From Kingdonia uniflora (lineage: Eukaryota; Streptophyta; Magnoliopsida; Ranunculales; Circaeasteraceae): a stretch of 64,000 nt of DNA. The notes under the pieces are model-generated. The model had not been told where the DNA came from. It saw nothing but the letters and a program-made list of their open reading frames with translations, and searched no databases. This document shows, piece by piece, positions 22,413-32,646 of this stretch; position 1 is the stretch's first letter, and each line of letters begins with the position of its first letter. Where the stretch lies: contig JACGCM010001710.1 of the NCBI GenBank assembly GCA_014058105.1, positions 248,001 through 312,000 of the forward strand, in the 5' to 3' direction. The position numbers and the translations under genes were made by a program.

Positions 22413-23712
22413 TAAACCTTGTTTAAATCACAGTTTGTGAAAAGCCCCGAACCCTCGATATAGTGCTGGTCTTTTTTGAGAACCACAAACTTGGATCCCT
22501 CAAAATTAACCCCAGTACCATTGTACTTTGAGAACACTACTTGATTGCATTGCGAATTTGTTTGAGTTGTTTAATGAAGTGTAATTCTACCTTTTGCGAC
22601 CTTCTCTTTGGTGGGTTTAAGTTTATATGTTGTTTGAGCTGTTTGGAAGAAACACCCTACGCATCCAATAAAAGTTCAAATTAACCAATATGGTAAATCA
22701 CAAAACAATATTTTCAAACTAATTTTTTTAATATTATTTAGTTTCTCAATTGGATTATAAATTGCAACAACCAACATATATATAAGATGAAGAGACTATA
22801 GGATGTGCTTGGTTCACTGCACTGTAATGCAAATGCATTGGGATATAGTGATTCGAGGTTACGAGTGATTGGTGGCCATTGGTGCACCACAGTGCATTAC
22901 AATAGTGTGCAACCCGAAATACTTTCTTAACAAAATTAATGTACTCACTTGCAGGCCATTTTCAGCGGTACTGTCTTACAGTCATCTCATATCGCGATTT
23001 TGATAGGTACTTTTCTTCTTCAAATCACGCTCCAATTTTCTCGAATCTCTTTCTTGTTTGATCTTATCTCCAGTAACACATTGTGCTTGAAGCTCTCAAG
23101 TCTATAATTATCTCATTTCTCCATAGTTCTCTCTCTCTAAAATTTACAATTCCAAGGTGTTCTGGGATCTCCACTATCCTCCATTAATGGAGAAAGAGTG
23201 TAGTTGTTGAAGATGCGTTATGTTCATAGTATTTGATTTGAACCATTGGATTTCATCGTGATGTTGTAATGGTGAATCTGACGGTTAGAATAAACTTCTC
23301 ACCAATCGTAAATGACAGCAGGATATATTGGATCATTTGTGTTGCAATGCCCATCTAATGACTCTTTATGAGGTTCATTGCAAGATCGTGCATCGCATCA
23401 CGGTGCAATTGCACCCAATGTATCTGCTTAAGGCGAACTAAGCACATCCATGTTTCTTTTATTTTCATTACATTCACATACACCCCTTTGTTTCTTATGT
23501 TCTTGACTCATGTTTATCTCTTGAAATCGTAGGTTACTATGAATATTATTCGCCACCCAATAGCCGTTAATAGTTAACATTACTTATCATAATAGTTACT
23601 AATTGAGTGATTGAAGAAACATGTTGAAATCATTAGAAAAGAAATGATACATTGGAAGCTTTCACAACAACCCCAAACCTTTTAGTTGAGCCAATACCCC
23701 TAAACATCATAG
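22413..23712 (-). pseudogene. CPN20: CPN20-like partial copy, right arm of the inverted pair
   Basis: The minus strand repeats the left arm in order: leader-like ggtattggctcaactaaaag, VVKASN with an intact GT donor (unlike the left arm), then (about 22690 to 22430) an exon with QVVFSKYNGTGVNFEGSKF then VVLKKDQ. A stop interrupts the earlier part of the domain. The arm is lengthened by an inserted MITE at 22801-23452 in the intron position. The arms face each other tail to tail across a 244-bp spacer (22169-22412) that holds a (GTT)n run. Confidence 0.7.
22801..23452. mobile_element. MITE inserted in the right CPN20-like arm
   Basis: The ends are inverted: GGATGTGCTTGGTTC at the left and GGATGTGCTTAGTTC on the complement at the right, with further matches inward (cattggg). 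The left arm of the palindrome lacks this segment, which dates the insertion after the inverted duplication. The target duplication is not clear, so the superfamily (Tourist-like or hAT) is open. Confidence 0.7.
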
Positions 23713-25352
23713 GTTCATTTAAATGGTTCTCTAATTCAAGGGGCTGCCTAATCCATGGCAAAAAAATAAAGGTTGGTTTGGTTTGTTTAAACCTGACATA
23801 GTACTCTGCTCCATTAGATAAGTTAAATTATGAAGAAAAGATAAAAGTTTTATTGATTATTGAAGAGATGATTATAATCACTCTGATTTAAATAGAGAAA
23901 CCACTAGAATCCTCATACAAACTAACTCCTACTAAATAACTACAAAATATACTAAATATAGAAACAAATTTCACTAATCTGAGGATATGATCCGGTGTAT
24001 CACACCATACAATAGTACGATGTATCATGACATGACATAACACTTAACTGATAAATATTATACTCTGATCGCGACTGTAGCTCGAGTTTCTACATTTTCT
24101 TTTATAGCCAATAGCCTTTTCGTGTGGAAGAGCGACAACAAATATTATTTCACCCCCTTTTGCCAGGATCGACTGCGTCTACTTGCTTCCTTCAAGAAAA
24201 GGAAAATATACCACAGTAGGTGCTCATTTCATTCGAAGGAAGATTCTGTCTTTTATCCTCTCAATAGTGGGTAATTGTTCTAGCAAACAACGTGCAAACA
24301 TCTTCACCAGAGTTGCGGGTCCTACCCTCCAACAGTTGAAGTTTGTCAAGCTATTTGGTTGACATTTTAAACTCCAGTTTGATACAAGTTTTACTCGTAG
24401 AATATGGTTTTATTCCCTAATAAGACTGTTTTTATGACCTCCAGTATGTTTCTTATATAAAAAGAGGTAATGACAGCTAGATTTTGTCTCATTACAACGA
24501 TCTCTCTTCTTTTCTTACTTTTCTCAGCTAGGGCATATTTAACTGCAGGGTAGCAGCAATATCTTGGTCAGCGGCTACCACGTGCCACTGCAAGAGTGTT
24601 AACTATTCATGAACAGAAAAATGCGACTCCTTCACAGTGCCGAAGCTCTGACCTTCCCATAAAGGTTTCCGACCTATGAAGCAGTTGGTCATTACTGGAC
24701 CTTGATCATTCTGAATATGATCATAATATGGTAAATAATAGAAATACATAAACTAATAACAAAAGATGGGAATTGTATTGATGAGAAACTAAACTTACAA
24801 AATTCTTCAATGCTACAATTTTGCTCCAAGTTCTCTAACAATCCTCCTTATACTCTATTATAATAATTATCTCAAGTTTTTGGATACTTTTTATGAATTC
24901 GCCAACTTTCCTTTTATAGATGAAGGAGATGTTCTTTACGTTTAATATGAGATTGTAACATATGCCATGAATGTATATAAAAGTGCAACCTCCAAGAGTT
25001 ATTCTCTAAAATATAACATCTCCATGTGGGACCCATGTGCTTGACAACTCTACATCCTTCTCCAACAATTCATCTTTCGAGCTATACATCTCGGTTTGCA
25101 CATATTTGGTAAATGAGTTTTATGTGACCTGAAATGCAAAAATTGGTTTTATAAGTTATGTTTAATAATCAAATTAATGATAATAAACATCAAGTCATAT
25201 GGGGAAAATAGTCGTTTTACATGCCCATCAGTAGCATCATACAAAGTGGAAGTATATTACACGCAAGGTCAAGATCAGATTGGAACACACTTTGAGGAAA
25301 GTTAATTTCAGTGCAAATGATTGTGCACAACGGGCCAGATTTCTCAACAATG
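23713..25352. other. Intergenic stretch, no gene recognised
   Basis: AT-rich sequence with no supported exon or domain. Parts near 23810-23990 and 24770-24890 have the look of worn LTR sequence, but no paired repeat, PBS or target duplication was found. Confidence 0.4.
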
Positions 25353-25761
25353 GAGCATAAGAATGGTATAATTGTAGGCCAGAAAAATATGACATGTAGT
25401 GAGGAGTAGAAAAATGATATTTCTTCCGGGTGGGAATGTTTATGTTTTTTGTTTTAAATAATAAAATAAAATAAAAACCGGCCAATTCAACTCTTCTATT
25501 TTATTTTTTATTATTAAATAATAGGGTTTTAGGAAAAAAAAAAACCAAAATTTGTACGCCACGTCAAGTGCAAAACCTATACAATAAAATAATTAACAAA
25601 TATTAAATTGTGGGTCAACTGACAAACTCTGCCACAACAGCATCGACACATGTAGCCATTGATTTTTTGAATAAGAGCGCTATTTGAGTAATAGCAATCC
25701 TGAAAAATAAGTTTTTTTAATGATTTGGATCGCTATATTAGCTAGCTTGCTTCCCATGCTC
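25353..25761. mobile_element. PIF/Harbinger-type MITE, copy 2 (inverted relative to copy 1)
   Basis: Read on the complement from 25761 it follows copy 1: gagcatggg(a/c)agcaag, atatagcgatccaaat and ttcagg. The other end shares gaaaaatatgacatgtag. The left terminus is mutated (gagcataag) and the TTA at 25762-25764 has no clean partner. Confidence 0.7.
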
Positions 25762-25789
25762 TTACTACAGATTGTGCTAGTTGCGTGAC

Positions 25790-25945
25790 GGTGATGTAGG
25801 GTTTAGAGATGGTTTTCCCTCTCTAGCTTTTCTTATTTAAGTTTCTTGGATTTATTTTGAGTTTAGGGTAGGACCTGTCTACCCTAGCTTTTCTGTATTC
25901 CTCATTTTATTAATATATTGCTTTCTTTTGCCAAAAAATAATATA
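25790..25945 (+). mobile_element. Probable LINE 3' tail
   Basis: Sequence gtttagggtaggacctgtct ... tcattttattaatatattgc ends in an A-rich stretch, resembling the 3' untranslated end of plant LINEs. No coding part is present. 25946-27130 shows no other gene. A PBS-like tgctatcagagc at 26539-26550 hints at an old copia remnant. Confidence 0.4.
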
Positions 25946-27130
25946 AAAATAAAAATTTATACCGAAGAAAACTTTTGAGTCTATAGATCGAGTGGCAGAT
26001 TCATAATCCCAAGTTCATAAGAACTTAAAAGTTTATAACTTGAATCAAATGTGACCATTGCAGCGTAAAGAATCATGAGTAATGAATGTACGAGAAACAG
26101 ATGCCCAAAAAGGTTACCTCAATTACTCGATGGACAGTTGGAATATCGCACCCTGAAATGAAAAGGATAAAATCAAATGATGATTAGTATATGTTTTAAC
26201 ATTATATATAGCTTCACAAAGTAGAAATTAAAGTAGAGTCTACAAATCACATACATCAGTAAAAAAAAAACGATTTCCCCGTACTAATAGGCTCCTCGTT
26301 CATCTTTAAAAATAAATTATCCCCTTGCAAGATCATGAAATGCTATGCATCAACAACATATACAAAGAGGGAGTAGTTCATTTCTCTTGTTTTGCACAAG
26401 TTAAGTTATGACCACCGGAGAGATGAATGCATACAGACTAAGTCAACCTCGCGACAACCCCATATAGTAGAAGCTCATTTTTTTAATAACTTCACTCTAG
26501 CATAAACTATAAACCTATTGTAACAGTCGATCTTATATTGCTATCAGAGCCAAGTTTAAGATTATGGAAAGACTTGTGCAGCCATGTTGACGGAAATGTC
26601 TTATGGATTAGAGAAGTACATTGTACTAAGGCTGTAGGAAAAAAAAATGTCTTTCAGACCATGCTGCAAGGATTTTGGGTGATGCAGTTAGATGGCTACC
26701 TGATGTGAAGTCCACCGTAGCCATGAAGACAACTATTTAGTCTCCTTGCCTTAGTACAGTCAAAAAAGCACTTGAACTCCCAGAACAGTCATAAGCAAGC
26801 AAGACTCATCCAGTTTGGTATGTTCAAGAATGCCATATTCAGACACAGTTTTACAACATGGATGGCAATAAAAAAAACTCAAAATGCCAAACTGTTTCAA
26901 TCTCTAACTACTATGTCTTATATACAATGTGAAAATTTTATATTTTGGCTCTCATTTCTATAATTTACCCATGAATGCTTTGAGGAAGGTTCCCGGGTGC
27001 AAACATTGTTACATAATGTATTCATAAAGCAAAGATTCCTACCTAAACACATAACTACATTTATCAAGCTCAAATTCTCCGTAAAACAATGAAATAAACC
27101 TTATATTCATATAAGAAAATAAAAACATAC

Positions 27131-27319
27131 CCTTTGGAAACCAAGTTCCATGCTTTCCGAGAGAACAACAACAGGAATTCGCTTCCCGGTAAAACACATC
27201 AAAGCCTTCCAAATCATAAGCACAGATGCCACAAGTAGACCGGAAAACCACTCTTTGCTTTGCCACATCGAACTACTCCCTAAAACTCGCCCATTAGCAA
27301 AATGCCACCCCAAAAGCAA
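27131..27319 (-). pseudogene. SEC11: SEC11 signal peptidase subunit, first-exon fragment
   Basis: The minus strand reads WFSGLLVASVLMIWKALMC, FTGKRIPVVVLSESMELGF and QR, then a donor (gtatgt). SEC11, the catalytic subunit of the ER signal peptidase, has ALMIWKALM-x-x-TG-x-x-x-PVVVVLSGSME-PGFKRG here. The catalytic Ser (S-M-E) is kept, but SGSMEP has become SESMEL. The donor lies where the family motif continues into GD(I/L)LFL. No later exon with the His/Asp residues is seen downstream on the minus strand, so this is a fragment. Confidence 0.7.
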
Positions 27320-28054
27320 AATAAAATAAAATAAAATGGAGTGCGGTAGCCTGTCAAAAAGTCATCGCCGCAATAACCTCGAAAAGTTAACCATTAGATG
27401 GAAGGCTTGGGGTTTAATTTGGTACGCTGGATCAGCAGCGGCATTCTGAAGGCTGGCGCTATCATTTCCACCCCTAGAGTCGTTTTTAAGACTCCGGGTT
27501 GTGAAAAAGTATGTTTTACTTTGCTTTCTAGACCACCCCAGCAGCAGCGGCATTTTGACGACTTCCAGCTTTCAAACATTATGTTACTTTGCTTTCATAA
27601 TAAAAACGATCAAAAATTTATTCTAAAATACTGGATAAAGACTACTAAACTACCCGCTTTTTCGACTTTATGAATAAAGTATCCCTACAAAAATGTGTTT
27701 CTAGATCGAAAAATACCAAATCTCGTCGCTTCATCTACATTTTCTTTTCCTGTATCGTTGAATCAAACTTCATCTCAACCCTTGTTTGTCCTGTGTTCAA
27801 AACTTCCTTTGCTTCTTATACAAAAATATATATAGATTGTGTTATCTAGGACCCCAGCTCTAACAGGCAGCTCGATTGGTTGTTTGTTCTGAGAATCTAA
27901 TCTCCAGGCTGTGGTCATATTTCCGCAATATTCGACTCCAAGTTCATTTCCAGCGTGGGGTGTCAAATCATCCCACAAGCTCACAGGGTTGAAGGTTGGG
28001 AGCTCTATGAGCGCTAGCATTCATAATGTAGGACTAAATAATGTTGCAATGTCT

Positions 28055-30388
28055 TCAAAGTACACTACCCTCCATTTGTAAGGCATCATCACAATTATTC
28101 TCCTCTGTCACAAAGAATTGCATTTCTGACCCTATACATTCTACCATTTTATAGATCTCCTTGGCTTGTGGATGAGTCGTGTCACTTGAGGAGAAACCAT
28201 GCATGTACATTGAGTCATCAACATCCCCTACGTCGACCCAACTGAACCCAACTTCTTTCTTTACTCCCTTATATCGCATTCCCCTCCTTATCTTTGCGAC
28301 CTTTTCCCAATCACCCTTCTCGGCATGCATATTAGACATCAACACATAAGATCCTGACTCTGAAGGTTCCATTTGCATCAATGCCTCACCAACTTTTATC
28401 CCCAAATCGACATGTCCATGCATTTTACAAGCCCCAAGCAAACTCTGCAACATAGATAACCCCGGCTTCATATGCATACGCCCCATGAATTTCTCTGCCT
28501 CCTCAAGCCTCCCAGCTCGTCCCAACATATCAACCATGCAAGAATAATGCTCTTGAGTTGGTTCAATATGGTGTTCTTTGATCATCGAGTCAAATATTTG
28601 GATACCCATGTCAACCATCCCACTTCGACTACATGAAGCGAATAAAGCAAGGAATGTGATAGGATCAGGCTCTACACATTCTTTTTTCATTTCCTCAAAC
28701 AAAACCATCACTGATTCATAATCGCTATGCCTGGCGTGAGCTGAGATTATCGATGTCCAAGCAACTAGGCTTTTCTGAGCTGTCTCTTCAAACACTCTTT
28801 TAGACTCATGAATGTTCCCTCTCTTTGCATACATGTCAAGGAGGGCACTTGAGACAATGGGGTCTGTGTTTAATCCAAGTTTGATAATGCGAGAGTGGCA
28901 TCGCTGGCCTTGCTTCAGAGGTATGTGTTCAGCAGATGCTATTACACTCAAAATGCTACCAAATGTATACTGATCTGGGTAGGACTCCGCTATGGCTAAC
29001 AAGAATGTCTCTAGGGCTTCCTCATACAACCTGTTTTGAGCATATCCAGAAATTAAGGAATTCCATGAAATAACCACTCTGGTACTTAGCTCATCAAACA
29101 ACTTTCTCGAATCCTCCATGGCCTCAAACTTAGCATACATCGTGATGAGACTGTTAGAAACAATCAACTCAGAAGTAAAATTAGTTTTCCTACATAACCC
29201 ATGAATCATTTGGCCTTCTCTCATTAACTTATTGTTCGATATAGCATGGATCAAGCCCACGAAGGTAACTTCATTGGGATAAACTCCATTAAGTATCATC
29301 TCATGAAAAAGGCAAACTGCATTGTCTTCGTTAATAGAAATCATAGTTGTCCAAGAGATCACATTGCGTTCAACCATCCCTTTAAAGACCATATTAGCAT
29401 CATGAACGATCCCACACTTTGAATACATCGCGATCAAAATATTACAAACCAAAACATGAGTCTCATACCCACTTCTTAAAACCAAACCATGTACTTGTCT
29501 CCCAATCTCCAACCTTCTTTCATTTCCACAAGACGCAACCACACTAGAGAAAGAAACATGATCAAGCCTCATTCCTTCTTTCACCATTTCCACAAATACT
29601 CGAATCGCTTCTACCCCATAATTCCCATCTTGGGTATAACCCGAAAGCAACGCATTCCACGAAACCCCATCTTTATTAAGCATTTCAGCAAATACTTGTG
29701 CACTATCTACTAAACGCCCACACTTCGAATACATCGTAATAAGCGCATTACCAACAAAATTATCCACTTCAAATCCCGACTGCACCACAAGTGAATGCAG
29801 TTGAACTCCAAGGTGAAAACCTCCCGGAAGATCCGAACAAAACCCGAAAACCGTAGTATAAGTAACAAAATCAAACACAACCCCATTCGAATTCATCCTA
29901 CAAGCAAACTCTACCGCGTCATCACTTAGCTTAAACCCCGAAAGAACAGTATTCCAAGAAACAGTATCTGGGTACCTCAAACTCTCAAATATCTCAACCG
30001 CTTGATCAAATTCTTCGCCTTTGCAATACAAACTCATCAAAGAGTTTGACACAGTGACATAAGAATCAAACCCAGAACATACCGCGAACCCATGGATTTG
30101 ACAGCCAGAATTTAATCTCCCACGACAAGCCTTGAGAGCAACGGAGATCGTAACTTCGTTAACCCCCTTGGCCCCATGGAGAGAAACCTGGTGTCTGAAG
30201 ATTTCGAGAGCTTCGAAAGGGGAGTTTCGGTGTAAGAGCGAAAACATGGAAGTGTTGGTGGTGAAGATGTTTGGTTGGGAAATTTCGTCGAACAGGTTAA
30301 GGTCATGTTTGAGAGATGTTGTGAAAGATTTGTGCTTTGAGAGTTTAAAGAACTTTAGAAATATGGTTTGGCGGGTACATAAGAACAT
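28055..30388 (-). CDS. GRS1: PLS-type PPR protein, mitochondrial, like At4g32430 (GRS1)
   Basis: An uninterrupted 777-codon gene, normal for an intronless plant PPR. The N-terminus (MFLCTRQTIFLKFFKLSKHK, basic, no acidic residues) fits a mitochondrial presequence. From about residue 40 to 640 it is a string of P, L and S repeats (VSWNTVLSGF, NALITMYSKCGRLVDSA, SWTTMIS). It is followed by an E/E+ extension (KKEVGFSWVDVGDVDDS ... HPQAKEIYKMVE) and a short acidic tail, with no DYW domain. PLS proteins bind organelle RNA base by base and direct C-to-U editing. From memory the segments SMFSLL-RNSP, ALKACRG-L--GCQIHGF and KQGQRCH match At4g32430/GRS1, reported as an editing factor for mitochondrial nad and rps4 transcripts. 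The orthology is recognised, not tested. Confidence 0.9.
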   Translation of the reverse strand: MFLCTRQTIFLKFFKLSKHKSFTTSLKHDLNLFDEISQPNIFTTNTSMFSLLHRNSPFEALEIFRHQVSLHGAKGVNEVTISVALKACRGRLNSGCQIHGFAVCSGFDSYVTVSNSLMSLYCKGEEFDQAVEIFESLRYPDTVSWNTVLSGFKLSDDAVEFACRMNSNGVVFDFVTYTTVFGFCSDLPGGFHLGVQLHSLVVQSGFEVDNFVGNALITMYSKCGRLVDSAQVFAEMLNKDGVSWNALLSGYTQDGNYGVEAIRVFVEMVKEGMRLDHVSFSSVVASCGNERRLEIGRQVHGLVLRSGYETHVLVCNILIAMYSKCGIVHDANMVFKGMVERNVISWTTMISINEDNAVCLFHEMILNGVYPNEVTFVGLIHAISNNKLMREGQMIHGLCRKTNFTSELIVSNSLITMYAKFEAMEDSRKLFDELSTRVVISWNSLISGYAQNRLYEEALETFLLAIAESYPDQYTFGSILSVIASAEHIPLKQGQRCHSRIIKLGLNTDPIVSSALLDMYAKRGNIHESKRVFEETAQKSLVAWTSIISAHARHSDYESVMVLFEEMKKECVEPDPITFLALFASCSRSGMVDMGIQIFDSMIKEHHIEPTQEHYSCMVDMLGRAGRLEEAEKFMGRMHMKPGLSMLQSLLGACKMHGHVDLGIKVGEALMQMEPSESGSYVLMSNMHAEKGDWEKVAKIRRGMRYKGVKKEVGFSWVDVGDVDDSMYMHGFSSSDTTHPQAKEIYKMVECIGSEMQFFVTEENNCDDALQMEGSVL

Positions 30389-30769
30389 TGGAAGAGAGGG
30401 TAATTTTTTAGGGGATCATGGGATTTTTATATGTAGGGCTTTCAATGGATTAAGGCTAATCTGAACCTGAGCCGACAACGGTGGATTATGAATCACATTA
30501 CCCTAATAAAAATTTCGAATTAAATAGGTTACAAACCAACGATCTCTCTCTCTCTCTTAGAAAGAGAGATACTAGTGATGATGACTAAATATTACAAATA
30601 AGTATATAGAGTTTCTAGATTAAATCTCATTTTCGACTTTCTTGATAGGAAAGTTCTTCATTAAGATGAAGTTCTCTAGTATAATATGACCGTTGATCGA
30701 CCATTTATTCTCTTTGACAAACGTTACAATATGATTTTGATGAGTCTTTGAATTGATTCGTGTAACAGT

Positions 30770-31035
30770 CTACCCTTCTGTTTTGTAACAGCTTCTTTGA
30801 TGACTATGTGTTCGTTGAATCGAACTGTTGGTGTGGAGGTCGATATCTAGGACATAAGTGATCCTTCTATTTTGTAACGGCTTCTTTGATGACTATATGT
30901 GTTCGTTGAATCGAACTATTGGTGTGGAGGTCGATATCTGGGACATAAGTGATCCTTCTATTTTGTAACGGCTTATTTGATGACTCTATGTGTTCGTTGA
31001 ATCGAACTGTTGGTGTGAAGGTCCGATATCTAGGT
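30770..31035. repeat. Tandem repeat, three units of about 90 bp
   Basis: Units start near 30770, 30860 and 30951, each carrying cttctRttttgtaac(a/g)gctt, gttcgttgaatcgaact and gtcgatatct. They lie about 380 bp upstream of the PPR start codon (30388). Confidence 0.9.
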
Positions 31036-31133
31036 TTAGGTTGAGAATGGAAAATAATCTTTACAGAACCAACTTTCAATTGTGTGTTGAGTGAAAACGT
31101 TATAGTATCACAAAGAGTTCTCCAGATCTAGAC

Positions 31134-31600
31134 CAAGGTTTTAAATGGCATGTTATATCACTGTTACATTTTTTTTAACGAAATAACAAGTCAAAGATAG
31201 TCTATTGTTTAAAATTTAAAGGAATTTAGCACATGTATGTACTTTCATATGTGAGTTATATGAGGTGTTTAACTCACATCTCCCCTATTAAATTAGTAGA
31301 CATCACAACCTTGTTCAATATTTTCTCAAATTTCATACTAAATTCCAATTAGAACGCCGTTAAATAACGGTATTATATAATGGTATATAACGGTTTATAA
31401 CTCCGCTCATACTGTAAAAGAGAATACCGAAAATAATGCATTGTTAAAACGATAACAACAACCGTTATGACATAAAATAATGGTATGTAACGATAAATAA
31501 TGGGCGTTATTCTTTAGAATGGAATAAGGCATATAACGGAACGGGCAAGGATATATGCTAACCATTTTTTTTAACCTTATAACTGTTATTTAAAACCATG
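31134..31600. mobile_element. hAT-like MITE
   Basis: Inverted ends CAAGGTTTTAAAT and (complement) CATGGTTTTAAAT. Flanks atctagac and atcgaaga(c) are compatible with a worn 8-bp duplication. The interior is AT-rich with many ataacggt/accgttat repeats and no ORF. Confidence 0.65.
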
Positions 31601-32646
31601 ATCGAAGACATATGCTAACCATTCTTTTTGTTAGAAAAATCATTTTGTGCTAGGCAATTTTTTTTTTTTTTTTGCAAGGCAACATGCTTACCATTGGATT
31701 CATATATGAGAGACTGAAAGTAAAGCTTAGTTAATCCAATAAGTAAAAAAAATAAAAAATTGCACTTTGCACTTATTCAAATTACAAATAATTTCCGGCA
31801 TAAATTTGTGCAAATGTTCACCAAAAAAACACATAAAATGAGAGTTTGAAAAAACTAATTAATTCTTGAATTTACTCCAAACAAACATTCACCCGGGATG
31901 CTCCAAGTGATTAACAAATAATGAAGTTTGGAGCTTAATATCATTTATGTTACAAACTGGAAAAAAAATCCCCCAAACAAGAATGTATTTCTACGTACTC
32001 TGGCAAAATGTTCCACACTGATTTCTATCCTGCTTTATAACGCAAATGGGATGACTGTTTAGTGAACCTGCCTTTGAGACTAACGAGAAAGGAAGAACAC
32101 ATCCAAACTTTCTTCTCCCTTTCCAGAACTGAAGTTCTAATCGTGTTTAGCATGTATGCGGCTGCACGCGCTACAGTTTCACCTAAACAACAGATACGAA
32201 ACATCTAGATATCATTGTGAAGCTCAACAAGATATCAAAGCTGTTACTATTTTCTTTGCTGCATGTATACATCTATTATCTATCAAAGGGAGGCCAGGTC
32301 TACTAATACTATTTTTTTTTCGCATGCCTACAGACAATTCCAGCTAGTGATTTCTCATGATCAACTTAGACTTCGTCTCAATCTTGTTTTTACTAACACC
32401 AAGATTTCTTACTATTTAAGGGAAATAAGCAATTATTTAACAAAACCAAAACCAGAATCCATTAAAATGGTGGATGTTATTAGTACTTTATTTTCAGTTC
32501 TAACCATTGGATATCAAACAAAGCGTCATGAAAATAATAATCCCACGGCTAACACTAGATATATATGTCATTTGCAATTTACAACCCTACTCCTTACAAG
32601 ATCTTATTGCATAATAGATCATGCATGAAAGATTTCTACCTTTTTT

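Noticed and set aside
26280..26720. Full copia element from the PBS-like tgctatcagagc
   Set aside because: Only the PBS-like string is present; no LTR pair or pol domain was seen.
27775..28020. Separate gene downstream of the PPR gene
   Set aside because: The open stretch has no recognised domain and no splice partner; it is most simply 3' flank of the PPR transcript.
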